Source: UBA4877 sp002399345
Lineage (GTDB): Bacteria; Bacillota; Thermoanaerobacteria; Thermoanaerobacterales; UBA4877
DNA length: 64,000 nt
Assembly (NCBI GenBank): GCA_036752905.1
Contig: DAIORT010000003.1
Coordinates: 62,001 to 126,000, forward strand
Reading direction: 5' to 3'
In this document: positions 17,138 to 26,830 of the stretch, one piece after another
How the letters are laid out: each line of letters starts with the position of its first letter
Numbering within the stretch: the stretch's first letter is position 1
Position numbers and translations under genes: made by a program
The notes under the pieces: generated by a model
The model's database searches: none
What the model saw: the letters and a program-made list of their open reading frames with translations, nothing else
Told to the model about the DNA's origin: nothing

Positions 17138-18514
17138 TTATTTAGCTTTATCTTTAAGCAATTGTATTGCTGTACCCAGTACCATATCCTTGGGCTGCGG
17201 GTTAGCCAACCTGCCCATATCGCTCGACATATTGATATACGTGTAGTTATCAAAAATCCCGGTTGACGGGAGGCCGTGCCGCGTCTGGAAATGCTTTAAA
17301 TCCCTTTCCGTATCCTTACCAAACGTCCCGTTTGGCTTATATTTGCTGTATCCAAGCAGTTTAAGCCGCTGCTGTATTGCAAACACCTGCAGATTTACAC
17401 TCCCCCTCTTTATAACAAGATTCTTTTTTATAGGTGCTAAATTAGTTAGGTCCGCTGCGGCCACACTGTTATTGGCAAGCGCAACATCCGGTATAATGCC
17501 GATGCCATCTATAAATCGTCCTTTTGGTGTGGCATATTTGGCTACGGTAATCTTAAACCCACTACCGTCCTCCAGGGGTACCAGTGCCTGTACGGAGCCC
17601 TTGCCATAAGACTTGCCACCTATAATTATCCCCACTCCCGTATCCTGGATAGCCCCAGCCAGTATTTCCGCCGCGCTAGCGGTATCCCCGTCTATAATCA
17701 CGGCCAGATTAAACTCTGGCTTCTCCAGGTCGGATTCATATATATCCGGCGGGGCATTTTTATAATGAATTTCCACAATCGGTCCCTTGGGCACAAAATG
17801 CTGTGCAACATCGATGGTTTCAGGTATCAGGCCTCCCGGATTGCCCCTGAGGTCAAGGGCGACGGACTTTATACCCTTTCCCCGCATAAAATCCAGAGCA
17901 GGTATAAGGTTTTCTTCCGTACTGTCCGTAAACTGAATTATCTTTATATAACCGATACCATTTTCTGCACTGTACTTTATCGGGTTTAACTTTATCTCAC
18001 CCCGCACCACATCTATGAAAGATACGTTACCCGTTTGCTTTCGTTTTATACCTATCCGCACCGAACTACCGCTTTCCCCTTTTAAGAGGTTTAATACCTC
18101 GCCTGCGGCCAGGCCGCTTACATCCTTACCATCCACAGATATTATAACATCCCCCGCCTTGATCCCTGCCACATCCGCCGGTCCGCCCGGCTCCGCCGCC
18201 GTAACCGTCATATGCCCGTCAATTAGAGAGATACCCAGTCCTACCCCATTGTATCCGCCGCTAGTCTGTTCTTCAAATTCCTCAATCTCCGCCGGGGTAA
18301 AATAATCGCTGTAAGGATCGACAGCATGAAACATACCCTTCAGTGCACCCTTAATAAGCTTGTCTTCCGTAACATTCCTTACTGTAGACGACATTATAAA
18401 CTGCATCACATAGTCTATCATATCGGAATCATAGGTCATCTCCGCGCATACGCTTCCGGGTACAATAAACATAGCCGCAAGCACAACAAAAGATATAATC
18501 CTTTTATATCTCAA
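17138..18514 (-). CDS. S41 C-terminal-processing peptidase with PDZ and peptidoglycan-binding domains
   Basis: I place the start at a TTG at 18514, 9 bases after GGGGGGAGGG, giving a clean signal peptide (RYKRIISFVVLAAMFIV). The GTG at 18538 is the longer option. Order in the 458 residues: signal/anchor, short helical lid, PDZ near 80-160 (GGYNGVGLGISL, AGIKAGDVIISVDG), S41 protease with catalytic Ser in DGDTASAAEI and Lys in SYGKGSVQ, then a PG_binding_1 module near 375-435 (NGTFGKDTERDLKHFQTRHG). CtpA-type enzymes cut exported proteins, often wall hydrolases or sporulation signals. The C-terminal module should tether it to peptidoglycan. Confidence 0.92.
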   Translation of the reverse strand: MRYKRIISFVVLAAMFIVPGSVCAEMTYDSDMIDYVMQFIMSSTVRNVTEDKLIKGALKGMFHAVDPYSDYFTPAEIEEFEEQTSGGYNGVGLGISLIDGHMTVTAAEPGGPADVAGIKAGDVIISVDGKDVSGLAAGEVLNLLKGESGSSVRIGIKRKQTGNVSFIDVVRGEIKLNPIKYSAENGIGYIKIIQFTDSTEENLIPALDFMRGKGIKSVALDLRGNPGGLIPETIDVAQHFVPKGPIVEIHYKNAPPDIYESDLEKPEFNLAVIIDGDTASAAEILAGAIQDTGVGIIIGGKSYGKGSVQALVPLEDGSGFKITVAKYATPKGRFIDGIGIIPDVALANNSVAAADLTNLAPIKKNLVIKRGSVNLQVFAIQQRLKLLGYSKYKPNGTFGKDTERDLKHFQTRHGLPSTGIFDNYTYINMSSDMGRLANPQPKDMVLGTAIQLLKDKAK

Positions 18515-18597
18515 TGGCCATGGCCCTCCCCCCTGCACGTTTTATTTCCTTAATTATATCATCATATGAGCACATTAGATATATAACAACATAAAAA

Positions 18598-18617
18598 TAA
18601 CCGGGTTTACCCGGTTA
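18598..18617 (-). terminator. Terminator after the MBL-fold hydrolase gene
   Basis: TAACCGGG/CCCGGTTA stem with a 4-base loop, followed on the minus strand by ATTTTTAT. Confidence 0.8.
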
Positions 18618-18631
18618 AAATTAAAACTCTT

Positions 18632-19279
18632 CTATTTATTGTAGAAATCCATAACATACATCTTTGTGGTATCAGGTAAATTTTCGGGGTTTATGTCAAA
18701 CTCATCGGTTTTTAATTCCTCTCCCCCGCCGTAAGCCCTGACAAACTGGCTCACCGGCTTAATCGGCATATCCCCGGAGGTCGTCTCCACGGCGTAGTGC
18801 ATCGGTATAACAATCCTGGGGCTGACTCTTCGTATCTCTTCCGCCATCCGATCCGGTTCCAATGTAAAGAATCCTCCCACCGGCGCAAACAAAACATCTG
18901 CACCCTTTATCTTCTCCAGGACATCATCTCTCAACCGTTCACCCAGGTCACCCAGGTGACACAACCGTATGCCGTCTATATCCATGCAGAATATTATGCT
19001 CTTGCCTCTCCTGCTGCCACCCGCGCTGTCATGGTTTACCTCATACCCTTTTATCCCGATACCCTTTACGTCATGTTCACCCGGAGTGTCTACAACAGCA
19101 GCTCCCGGCTTTACAGCCTTAAGATAGTTATGATCAGAGTGCTGATGAGATACTGTAACTATATCCGCCGTAAGCCGCGGAAGATCATACCCCACATACG
19201 GGTCATAGGGATCGGTCACAACAGTGACGTCCTTGCCCTTAAAAGCAAAACATGAATGCCCATAATACTTGATTTTCAC
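18632..19279 (-). CDS. UPF0173-type metal-dependent hydrolase (MBL fold)
   Basis: A 215-residue metallo-beta-lactamase-fold protein starting MKIKYYGHSCF. It has the metal motif HQHSDH near 45-50 and further ligands in HLGDLG and PMHYAVE, the pattern of the YtkL/UlaG-like UPF0173 family. The start codon is GTG at 19279 behind GGAGGTGTTAAGCT. The substrate is unknown; the family is widely annotated as hydrolase from structure only. It is divergent from the GH3 gene region and has its own terminator. Confidence 0.88.
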   Translation of the reverse strand: MKIKYYGHSCFAFKGKDVTVVTDPYDPYVGYDLPRLTADIVTVSHQHSDHNYLKAVKPGAAVVDTPGEHDVKGIGIKGYEVNHDSAGGSRRGKSIIFCMDIDGIRLCHLGDLGERLRDDVLEKIKGADVLFAPVGGFFTLEPDRMAEEIRRVSPRIVIPMHYAVETTSGDMPIKPVSQFVRAYGGGEELKTDEFDINPENLPDTTKMYVMDFYNK

Positions 19280-19400
19280 AGCTTAACACCTCCATACATA
19301 TTATATACCTACCACCTATGGTGAAACATATCATTTTTTGTAGACTATAGACTGATTTTGTCTACTATGCTAAAATGTTGTACAGGAAAGGAGGCATTGA

Positions 19401-19475
19401 ATGAAGAAATTATCTTTTTGTGCATTAGTCTTACATAGTTTTTATTATATTATACAACACACACCAAACGGATAA
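19401..19475 (+). CDS. Possible 24-residue hydrophobic leader/small protein
   Basis: AAAGGAGG lies 6 bases before an ATG that opens a 24-codon frame (MKKLSFCALVLHSFYYIIQ...). Upstream is a TAAAAT -10-like word (19370-19375) overlapping an inverted repeat GTAGAC/GTCTAC. The ribosome site is better than that of many real genes here. It may be a leader peptide for the GH3 gene 84 bases downstream. The rest of 19280-19558 is A/T-rich promoter DNA. Confidence 0.35.
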   Translation: MKKLSFCALVLHSFYYIIQHTPNG

Positions 19476-19558
19476 GAATGCTAGATGTCTCGGTTTTAAA
19501 TAAATTGGGGGATTAACCAGAGAGATTAATAAAAAATATCATTGGGGAGGACATCAAA

Positions 19559-20959
19559 ATGTCTGGGAAGCATTATAAAAAGAGAAAATTATCCGAAAAA
19601 ATAGCCATCACAATTGTTATACTCGCAGTCTTAGTCGCTACAACCGCTTTAACCTATGCTTACGTTATAAAAGATAATATGGCAAATGGACCTGGAAAAA
19701 GCAATGTAAAACAGACCGGATGGGCCCCGGAAAACAGCGGTACTAATAACGGCAAGTCAGGTGGCAGTATCAATAATGAGCAAGGTAAAAACACAAGCGA
19801 CGGCGGGTCTGGCAAAGAAAAGCAAAAGACACGGCAAGATATTGCAGAAAAAAAATTGCAGAAGCTCATATCCAATATGTCACTCAAAGAAAAAGTAGGT
19901 CAAATGATCATAGTAGGTTTTGAAGGATACGATGCAAATCCAAAGGTATCATCCATGATAAAAGATAATCATGTCGGCGGTATTATACTCTACAATAGAA
20001 ATATAAAAGATGATAAACAGCTTGTCACACTCAATAATAAGCTGAAAACACTTAATAAAGATAATAAACTGCCAGTTTTTATATCGGCGGATCATGAGGG
20101 AGGCAGAATAACTCGCCTGCCATCCAAAGCAACTGTCTTTCCATCCAATCTTACAATAGGCAAAAAAGATTCACCCAAACTGTCCCGAGAAATCGGTTCG
20201 GTACTAGGAAGTGAAATGAAAGCCTATGGATTTAACCTTGATTTTGCACCTGTTGCGGATATATACAGCAATCCTAAAAACACCGTGATAGGTGACAGGT
20301 CTTTCGGCACGGACTACCAAACGGTAAGCCGGCTTTCTGCCGCTACCATGAAAGGTATAAAATCATCAGGGGTCGAGCCGGTAGTAAAACATTTTCCCGG
20401 CCACGGCGATACCGATGTAGATTCTCACGAAGATATGCCGGTATTATATAAAAGTATCAATGAGCTCAAGTCATTTGAACTTAAACCCTTTGAAAATGCA
20501 GTAAATCAAGGTGCGGACATGATGATGGTTTCACATATTAAGCTACCCAAAATAGATAAAACAGGCCGCCCGGCATCACTATCGCATGAGGTCACCACCG
20601 ATATTTTGCGCAATGATATGGGCTTTAATGGGGTAATCATCACCGATGACCTGGAGATGGGGGCCATATCCAAATACTACGGTACGGGTGACGCAGCCGT
20701 AAAAGCCATACGGGCAGGTTCGGATATGGTACTTGTTTGCCATACCTATGAAAGCCAGTCCAAAACCATTGACGCCATAACGGAAGCCGTTAAAAACGGT
20801 CAGATAAGTGAAAAGCGCATAGACGAATCGGTAAAACGCATTGCAATGCTAAAACAAAAGTACAATCTGTCGGATGAACCCGCTAGTATGAAAAATGTCG
20901 ATAAATATGTGGGAAATGCCGAACACAAAAGCATAGCGGCGAGAGCGGCGGTAAGATAA
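19559..20959 (+). CDS. Membrane-anchored GH3 beta-N-acetylhexosaminidase (NagZ-like)
   Basis: A 466-residue protein. It has a signal anchor at about 14-36, a low-complexity Gly/Ser/Asn linker to about 90, then a GH3 barrel: HEGGRITRLP, FAPVADIYSNP, KHFPGHGDTDVDSHEDMP near 277 (His-Asp acid/base pair of bacterial NagZ enzymes), and ITDDLEMGAI near 360 with the nucleophile Asp. NagZ-type enzymes remove GlcNAc from peptidoglycan fragments during wall turnover. The anchor suggests it acts at the outer face of the membrane. It is one of the few plus-strand genes. GGGGAGGACATCAAA precedes the ATG. Confidence 0.92.
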   Translation: MSGKHYKKRKLSEKIAITIVILAVLVATTALTYAYVIKDNMANGPGKSNVKQTGWAPENSGTNNGKSGGSINNEQGKNTSDGGSGKEKQKTRQDIAEKKLQKLISNMSLKEKVGQMIIVGFEGYDANPKVSSMIKDNHVGGIILYNRNIKDDKQLVTLNNKLKTLNKDNKLPVFISADHEGGRITRLPSKATVFPSNLTIGKKDSPKLSREIGSVLGSEMKAYGFNLDFAPVADIYSNPKNTVIGDRSFGTDYQTVSRLSAATMKGIKSSGVEPVVKHFPGHGDTDVDSHEDMPVLYKSINELKSFELKPFENAVNQGADMMMVSHIKLPKIDKTGRPASLSHEVTTDILRNDMGFNGVIITDDLEMGAISKYYGTGDAAVKAIRAGSDMVLVCHTYESQSKTIDAITEAVKNGQISEKRIDESVKRIAMLKQKYNLSDEPASMKNVDKYVGNAEHKSIAARAAVR

Positions 20960-20967
20960 TAAAAAAG

Positions 20968-21003
20968 AAGGCCACAGCAGGCGTCCAGTCTGAATATGGC
21001 CTT
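20968..21003. terminator. Terminator between convergent GH3 and argS genes
   Basis: AAGGCCA and TGGCCTT pair across a 22-base loop, with A-rich and T-rich flanks, so it can serve both strands. Confidence 0.75.
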
Positions 21004-21009
21004 TTTATT

Positions 21010-22692
21010 TTACATCTTTTGTGGAGCATTGACTCCCAATATACCCAGTGCATTGGCCAAAACCTTGCGCGTGCTGTCTATTAGCAACAGCCTGGCCTTC
21101 ATGACCTGCTCGTCTACACCAATAACCCGGCATTCAGTATAAAACGAATGGAAAAGAGATGCAAGATCGGTGGCATAATGGGTTATCCTGTAAGGCTCCA
21201 GCCGCGAGGCGGCCAGGCCTATTTCCTCCGGATAGCTCGCCAGCTTTTCCAAAAGCGCATACTCCTCGTCCTTTTTTAGATAGGACAAATCTGTATCCTT
21301 AAGGTCCGGTACCTTGATGTCAATGGAAGAGGCATTTCTCAAAATGCTGCATATTCGTGCGTGGGCATACTGCACATAGAATACCGGGTTTTCATTACTC
21401 TCCTTTATGGCAAGGTCCATATCAAATTCAAACTGCGAATCGGCAGATCTCATATTAAATAAAAACCTCACGGCATCTTTTCCCACGGCATCGACCAGGT
21501 CGCGTAAGGTAACCATGTTGCCCGTTCTCTTTGACATCCTGGTAAACTGCCCGCCCATCTTAAGCCTAACCAGCTGCATGATTAATACGTTGAGCCGCCC
21601 CGGGTCTATCCCCAGTGCCCTCATTGCCGCCTTCATCCTGTCTACATGGCCAGCATGGTCCGCTCCCCATATGTCGATAACCGTGTCAAATCCTCTTTTT
21701 ATGAACTTGTTCCTGTGATAGGCAATATCGGAGGTAAAATAGGTGGGAATACCGTTCGCCCTCACCAGCACCTCATCCTTGTTACAACCGAAATCGGTAG
21801 CCTTAAACCACAGCGCACCGCCACTTTCATATGTGTAACCCTTCTTCTTGAAGAGGTTTATCACATCGGCCACTTCTCCGCTCTTATGGAGCGTGCTCTC
21901 CCGGAACCAGACATCATACTGGACTCCATAGGCGTTTAGATCCTTTTTCATCCTATCTATATTTCTCTCCAGCGCCCACTTACGAAGCATAACCTGCCTT
22001 TCCCTGGAGTCCATATTAAGGCAGGAGTCGCCGTATTCCTGCGTGTATTCTTTCATCAGCTCTATGAGGTCCTTACCGTGATAACCCTCCTCCGGCACCT
22101 CGGACTCCTTGCCGAATAGCTGCAGATATCTTGCTTCCAGCGAAACGCCGAATTTTTCTATTTGATTACCGGCGTCGTTTATGTAAAACTCCTTCTCCAC
22201 ATAGTATCCCGCTCTCTTGAGTATAGACGCCAATACGTCTCCTATGGCTCCTCCCCTGGCATTTCCCAGATGCATGGGACCGGTGGGGTTGGCCGAAACA
22301 AACTCTATCTGTACCCTGCGCCCCGCGCCTGCATCAATGTTGCCGAAGTCGCTTCCCATCTCATCGATCTCCGAAAGTACATTATGCAGACGGGCCTTAT
22401 CCAGCTTGAAATTTATAAAGCCCGGGCCGGCTACCTCTATGGAAGTAACATACTTGGATTCGGGAAAATTCGACTTTATAAGTTCGGCCAGTTCCCTCGG
22501 ATTTTTGTGGAAAAGCCCGGCCGAAGTCATGGCTGCATTAGAGGCATAATCCCCAAATTTCCTGTCCTTAGGCACCTCCAACTCTGCGTCATGTATATTG
22601 ACCGGGTCTATGCCGCTCTCTCCGGCAACCTTTGTTAAAGCCTGTTTTATGCCGTTCTTTATTTCATCCTGTATTGTAAAAATACTGTACAT
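21010..22692 (-). CDS. argS: Arginyl-tRNA synthetase
   Basis: A 560-residue class I synthetase of normal length. It has an N-terminal Add-1 domain, the HIGH-type motif HLGN in PTGPMHLGNARGG (near 133-145), a KMSKS-type sequence MSKRTGN near 384, and the C-terminal anticodon-binding helical domain ending in NALGILGVNAPQKM. It charges tRNA-Arg with arginine using ATP. It lies just upstream of (and in the same direction as) nothing but a terminator. The DUF1934 gene precedes it by 3 bases, a pairing common in Firmicutes. The arginine deiminase genes lie on the other side of that pair. Confidence 0.97.
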   Translation of the reverse strand: MYSIFTIQDEIKNGIKQALTKVAGESGIDPVNIHDAELEVPKDRKFGDYASNAAMTSAGLFHKNPRELAELIKSNFPESKYVTSIEVAGPGFINFKLDKARLHNVLSEIDEMGSDFGNIDAGAGRRVQIEFVSANPTGPMHLGNARGGAIGDVLASILKRAGYYVEKEFYINDAGNQIEKFGVSLEARYLQLFGKESEVPEEGYHGKDLIELMKEYTQEYGDSCLNMDSRERQVMLRKWALERNIDRMKKDLNAYGVQYDVWFRESTLHKSGEVADVINLFKKKGYTYESGGALWFKATDFGCNKDEVLVRANGIPTYFTSDIAYHRNKFIKRGFDTVIDIWGADHAGHVDRMKAAMRALGIDPGRLNVLIMQLVRLKMGGQFTRMSKRTGNMVTLRDLVDAVGKDAVRFLFNMRSADSQFEFDMDLAIKESNENPVFYVQYAHARICSILRNASSIDIKVPDLKDTDLSYLKKDEEYALLEKLASYPEEIGLAASRLEPYRITHYATDLASLFHSFYTECRVIGVDEQVMKARLLLIDSTRKVLANALGILGVNAPQKM

Positions 22693-22695
22693 CAG

Positions 22696-23100
22696 TTAAT
22701 TAACCTCCCTAACAATCATTTTCAGTTCATTGGTACCTATGTATTTGTCATCCAGTAAAAGATGGTAGCTCATATCCAACTCCCCGCCGGTAGTGCGCAA
22801 GTCCATATGCATATTCTTACCGATTATACCAAGGTCCGATACACCGCTCTCGGTCATATACGGGGTTATATGTTTTTTATCCTTTTCAAACACCATCCTG
22901 CTGTTATATCTGCCGTTATTAAATATATCTACCCTGTCCTTTTGTATCTTCAAGGTGGTTGTCATATCGCTGTCATTTTTATAAACGATGTAGCAGTCAT
23001 CTATGTTTTTAAAAATCTCCGCTTCTGTAGCAAGTTCTACTGTTTCTGCACCATTGGGTGAGATCTGGGTGCCTGTTGCCCTTACCCACGCCTTTGTCAC
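22696..23100 (-). CDS. DUF1934 beta-barrel protein (YwiB-like)
   Basis: A 134-residue protein with the DUF1934/YwiB outline: an eight-strand calycin-like barrel ending GELDMSYHLLLD and KMIVREVN. The start is GTG behind AAAGGGGGAGATTAA. Its stop is 3 bases before argS. ywiB-argS linkage occurs in many Firmicutes, but no biochemical function is established for the family. Confidence 0.85.
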   Translation of the reverse strand: MTKAWVRATGTQISPNGAETVELATEAEIFKNIDDCYIVYKNDSDMTTTLKIQKDRVDIFNNGRYNSRMVFEKDKKHITPYMTESGVSDLGIIGKNMHMDLRTTGGELDMSYHLLLDDKYIGTNELKMIVREVN

Positions 23101-23260
23101 TTAATCTCCCCCTTTATCTTTTTTATAATTAAATTATGACACCTCGAGTATCCTGCAATAGTTTTTCATTGTTAAACTAATATTTTTGCATTTATATGTA
23201 ATAAATATACACTATCTGTGATATATTATAATTATAAACTAGTTTGGAGGTATTAAAATT

Positions 23261-23443
23261 ATGTTGTCACCTGAATATTATACCCATTATGGACAAATTG
23301 AGCAACAGTTAAGGGAAAGGGAAAGATTTTTCGGCTGTGAGTATTGCGGTTATTCGGTCCAACCTTCCTCTGCAGGGATGAAATGTACATGCTGCCTTAA
23401 ATACAAAAGAAAAAACAGGGCGAGTACCCTGCAAAATTTATAA
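23261..23443 (+). CDS. Small zinc-ribbon protein, unknown
   Basis: A 60-residue protein with two CxxC pairs (CEYC near 26-29, CTCC near 43-46) separated by 13 residues, followed by a basic KYKRKNR tail. This is the pattern of a single zinc ribbon with nucleic-acid-binding character. TTTGGAGGTATTAAAATT gives a well-spaced ribosome site, and TATAAT-like words lie upstream. It overlaps the 3' end of arcC by 6 bases on the opposite strand. The family is not recognised. Confidence 0.65.
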   Translation: MLSPEYYTHYGQIEQQLRERERFFGCEYCGYSVQPSSAGMKCTCCLKYKRKNRASTLQNL

Positions 23444-24382
23444 AGTAATCAACGTACCTGCTCTCCCTTCCATGGCCTCCTCCGCCTTACCCAGGGAAGT
23501 GATTATCACCCGCCGGCCCGGCCGTGACTTAGCAAATTTCACTGCGGCCTGTATCTTGGGAAGCATAGACCCGGGTGCAAACTGCCCCTCTCCTATAAAC
23601 TCTCCACATTCACTCACCGTCATAAAATCCAGGTCTCGCTGACCCGGTTTCTTATAATTAATCGAGACTTTTTCCACCGTGGTGAGTGTCATAAGTACAT
23701 CCGCATCTACCAGTTCAGCCAGCTTCTCGGTGGCCAGGTCCTTGTCTATGACCGCCGCCACTCCCTTAAGGCCGCCCTTTTCTTGTACCACCGGCACACC
23801 GCCGCCTCCGCATGAAATCACCACATGCCCAGCCTCGATGAGCGTCCTTATTATGGCGTCTTCCACTATCCTCAACGGCCGGGGGGAGGGTACCATCCTC
23901 CTGTATCCCCTGCCTGCATCCTCCTTCATTACGTAACCTCTCTCCGCGGCCAGTCTTCGGGCCTGCTCTTCAGTATAAAATGATCCGATGGGTTTGGAAG
24001 GATTCTTAAAAGCCGGATCATCCATGTCCACAACCACCTGTGTAATGACGGTCGCTACGGATTTATTAACGCCGTTTCTTGCCATCTCGTCACTGATGGC
24101 CTGCTGGAGATGATAACCGATGTAGCCCTGGCTCATGCTTCCACATTCCGGCAGAGGCATGGCATCAAATTCTCCTGATTTTGCAGCCGCTTCGTATATG
24201 GATAAAATCTGTCCGACCTGCGGTCCATTGCCGTGAGTAACGATTACCTGATGTCCCTGCATCATCAGCTTTACTATCGGCCGGGCGGTAAGCCGGGTAC
24301 AATTATACTGGCCCATTGCCGATACATCCTTAGGATCAGCCTGGAGGGCGTTGCCCCCCAAAGCCACTACTATCCTCGACAT
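23438..24382 (-). CDS. arcC: Carbamate kinase
   Basis: A 314-residue amino-acid-kinase-fold enzyme starting SRIVVALGGNAL, with THGNGPQVGQI near 48-58 and MVPSPRPLRIVE near 161-172, both conserved in carbamate kinases. Its terminal GTLI is also typical. It makes ATP from carbamoyl phosphate and ADP, the energy-yielding last step of the arginine deiminase pathway. It is the third gene of arcA-arcB-arcC, 21 bases after arcB, with GGGAGG before the ATG. Confidence 0.95.
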   Translation of the reverse strand: MSRIVVALGGNALQADPKDVSAMGQYNCTRLTARPIVKLMMQGHQVIVTHGNGPQVGQILSIYEAAAKSGEFDAMPLPECGSMSQGYIGYHLQQAISDEMARNGVNKSVATVITQVVVDMDDPAFKNPSKPIGSFYTEEQARRLAAERGYVMKEDAGRGYRRMVPSPRPLRIVEDAIIRTLIEAGHVVISCGGGGVPVVQEKGGLKGVAAVIDKDLATEKLAELVDADVLMTLTTVEKVSINYKKPGQRDLDFMTVSECGEFIGEGQFAPGSMLPKIQAAVKFAKSRPGRRVIITSLGKAEEAMEGRAGTLITL

Positions 24383-24403
24383 GACCCATCCCTCCCGATC
24401 CTT

Positions 24404-25378
24404 TTATGATACAGTGGCAACCATGATAGCTTTTATTGTATGCATCCTATTTTCCGCCTCATCAAACACCTTGGAGTACTTACTCTCAAAGACCTCATCG
24501 GTGACCTCCATCTCGCCTATATCCTTGGACATAACAGTATCCCTGTTATGGAAGGCGGGCAGGCAATGCAAGAAAATAACGTCCTCCTTGCCAGTGTCCC
24601 TTATGAGATCCATATTCACTTGATAAGGGCTTAAGAGCTCTATCCTATCTTTCATCTTGCTTTCTTCGCCCATGGAGGCCCATACATCGGTATATATGGC
24701 ATCCGCACCCTTTACAGCCTGCGCCGGGTCTTCACACAACTCTATGGTAGCTCCCGTTTCCACGGCTATTTTTTTGGCCTGGCCCACAACGGACTCCTGT
24801 GGCCACAACCCACTCGGTGCGCCTGCGGAAAAATGCATCCCCATAAGTGCACAGCCCATCATAAGGGAGTTGCCTACGTTATTTCTGGCGTCGCCCATGT
24901 ATGTAAGTTTTAAACCTTTAATATATCCGAAGTGTTCCCTGCAGGTGAGAAGATCGGCTAAAACCTGCGTGGGATGCGCATAATCCGTGAGACCGTTCCA
25001 CACGGGTAGCCCGGAGAATTTAGCCAAATCCTCCACTGTCTGCTGTTTGAATCCCCTGAACTCTATACCGTCAAACATCCTTCCCAGCACCCTTGCCGTA
25101 TCCGCCACAGTCTCCTTCTTGCCCAGCTGAATATCGTCCTTGCCCAAATACTCAGGATGGGCACCCTCATCCACACAGGCAACCGTAAATGCACACCTGG
25201 TTCTGGTCGACGGTTTTTCAAACAAAAGAGCTATATTTTTGCCTTCCAACATATTGCCATTAATGCCCGCTTTCTTTTTGTTCTTGAGAGCGTCAGCCAG
25301 GTCTAGAAGGTATTCCATCTCTTGCACAGTAAGTTGACCAATGGTAAGCAATGATTTGCCTTTCATGTTTATCGGCAT
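24404..25378 (-). CDS. arcB: Ornithine carbamoyltransferase (catabolic context)
   Basis: A 324-residue transcarbamoylase with the carbamoyl-phosphate site STRTR (57-61), HPTQ near 136, an ornithine-binding DVWASMG, and HCLPAF near 273. It cleaves citrulline with phosphate to ornithine and carbamoyl phosphate when working in the deiminase pathway. The sequence alone does not separate catabolic ArcB from anabolic ArgF. The catabolic call rests on its place between arcA and arcC. GGAGGAGGATTATA precedes the ATG. Confidence 0.93.
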   Translation of the reverse strand: MPINMKGKSLLTIGQLTVQEMEYLLDLADALKNKKKAGINGNMLEGKNIALLFEKPSTRTRCAFTVACVDEGAHPEYLGKDDIQLGKKETVADTARVLGRMFDGIEFRGFKQQTVEDLAKFSGLPVWNGLTDYAHPTQVLADLLTCREHFGYIKGLKLTYMGDARNNVGNSLMMGCALMGMHFSAGAPSGLWPQESVVGQAKKIAVETGATIELCEDPAQAVKGADAIYTDVWASMGEESKMKDRIELLSPYQVNMDLIRDTGKEDVIFLHCLPAFHNRDTVMSKDIGEMEVTDEVFESKYSKVFDEAENRMHTIKAIMVATVS

Positions 25379-25425
25379 TATAATCCTCCTCCATGATATA
25401 ATTTATATTTAATCTCAATATAACC

Positions 25426-26640
25426 CTACCACAATAGCGGCTCCCTCAAAAGAGGCATACTCATACAGCGCGGGCCTCCCCGGCCCCGGGAGAGTTCGGA
25501 ACTGGGTATGATAATTACCTTTACTCCATTTTTCTCAAGTTCATTGTTGGTAACATAATTCCTATCATAGGTCACGACAACACCGGGAGCAATCGCCAGT
25601 GTATTGGACCCGTCGTTCCACTGCTCCCTGCCTGCGGCTATCATATCCCCATTACCGCACTCTATAAGCTTTATGGATGGTAGATCCAGTGTCTGTTTAA
25701 GTATATCGGCTATCGGCATCGCCTTATGCTCAATATTTAATATTTTGCCCTCTCCTCCGGAAACCTCATATATGCTGAGCGGTCCCTCTACACCCGGGTG
25801 TATGGTGAACTTGTCGTAATCCACCATTGTAAACACCGTATCCAGATGCATAAAAGCCCTGATCTTAGGTATCTCGAACACCAATACCTTTTCAAAATCC
25901 GAATCTGCAAACAGGTTTTTAGCCATTATCTCAATAGCTTGCGGCTGTGTTCTCTGGCTGCATCCTATCGCCACCGTCTTGTTATTTAGTACAAGTATAT
26001 CTCCCCCTTCAATGCTGAATGGGTAAGAACGATCATACCAAATATTGGGGTTCCCTGCTTTAAACAGAGGATGGTACCTTGATATGTATTCTATAAAAAG
26101 GCTCTCCCTCTTTCTGGCTGCGGTATACATCCTGTTAATAGCAATACCCTTGCCGATACATGCAGCCGGATCCCTGGTAAAGTAAAGATTGGGCATGGGA
26201 TCAATATAGAAGGGATAATCATCCTCAATGATTGAAGCCAAGGTGTTTCCGTACACTTTGACTTCATCCTTCCTCACGCCCGACATCAGCTTTAGTACCA
26301 AATCCTCAGGGGCCATCTTCGTAAAGAATTCCTTCAAAGCCTCTGCCAATGCTTGTGATGTTATACCGCTCTCTCCAAAAAAATCATCCAAAAACCTGTC
26401 TTCAACCTCATGATCATCCAGTACGTCAGCAAGAAGGTCTTCCAAATATAAAACCTCTACACCGTAATCTCTTAATATCGAGGCAAAACGGTCATGTTCT
26501 TTTTGCGCTGTCTTAAGGTACGGTATATCATCAAAAAGAAGTTTCAGTAAATATTCCGGCACAAGATTTTCCAGTTCACCATTCGGCCGGTGCAACATAA
26601 CTCTTTTAAGTCTGCCAATCTCCGATTTGACTTCTATCAC
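25426..26640 (-). CDS. arcA: Arginine deiminase
   Basis: A 404-residue guanidino-modifying enzyme. Visible are NLYFTRDPAA (substrate loop), EGGDIL, the catalytic His segment FMHLDTVFTMVD, and the nucleophile C392 in RCMSMPL near the C-terminus. It hydrolyses arginine to citrulline and ammonia, the first step of ATP production from arginine and a source of acid tolerance. The start is a GTG with GGAGGG five bases upstream. First gene of the arc operon. No arginine/ornithine antiporter (arcD) is present in this window. Confidence 0.96.
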   Translation of the reverse strand: MIEVKSEIGRLKRVMLHRPNGELENLVPEYLLKLLFDDIPYLKTAQKEHDRFASILRDYGVEVLYLEDLLADVLDDHEVEDRFLDDFFGESGITSQALAEALKEFFTKMAPEDLVLKLMSGVRKDEVKVYGNTLASIIEDDYPFYIDPMPNLYFTRDPAACIGKGIAINRMYTAARKRESLFIEYISRYHPLFKAGNPNIWYDRSYPFSIEGGDILVLNNKTVAIGCSQRTQPQAIEIMAKNLFADSDFEKVLVFEIPKIRAFMHLDTVFTMVDYDKFTIHPGVEGPLSIYEVSGGEGKILNIEHKAMPIADILKQTLDLPSIKLIECGNGDMIAAGREQWNDGSNTLAIAPGVVVTYDRNYVTNNELEKNGVKVIIIPSSELSRGRGGPRCMSMPLLREPLLW

Positions 26641-26830
26641 TTTATCCCTCCTTTATGCCATCCATAAACATATGCTATAAAGATTATACAATAATTGCAT
26701 AAGATATGAAAGTGCCGCAATATATTTCTTTGGCAAATTAGCTTTATATATATCCATCTACTGTTAAATTAAAGCATTTTTCAAAGCTAGATCCCTCATA
26801 ATATATATAAATCTCATTTTATTTTGTTTA

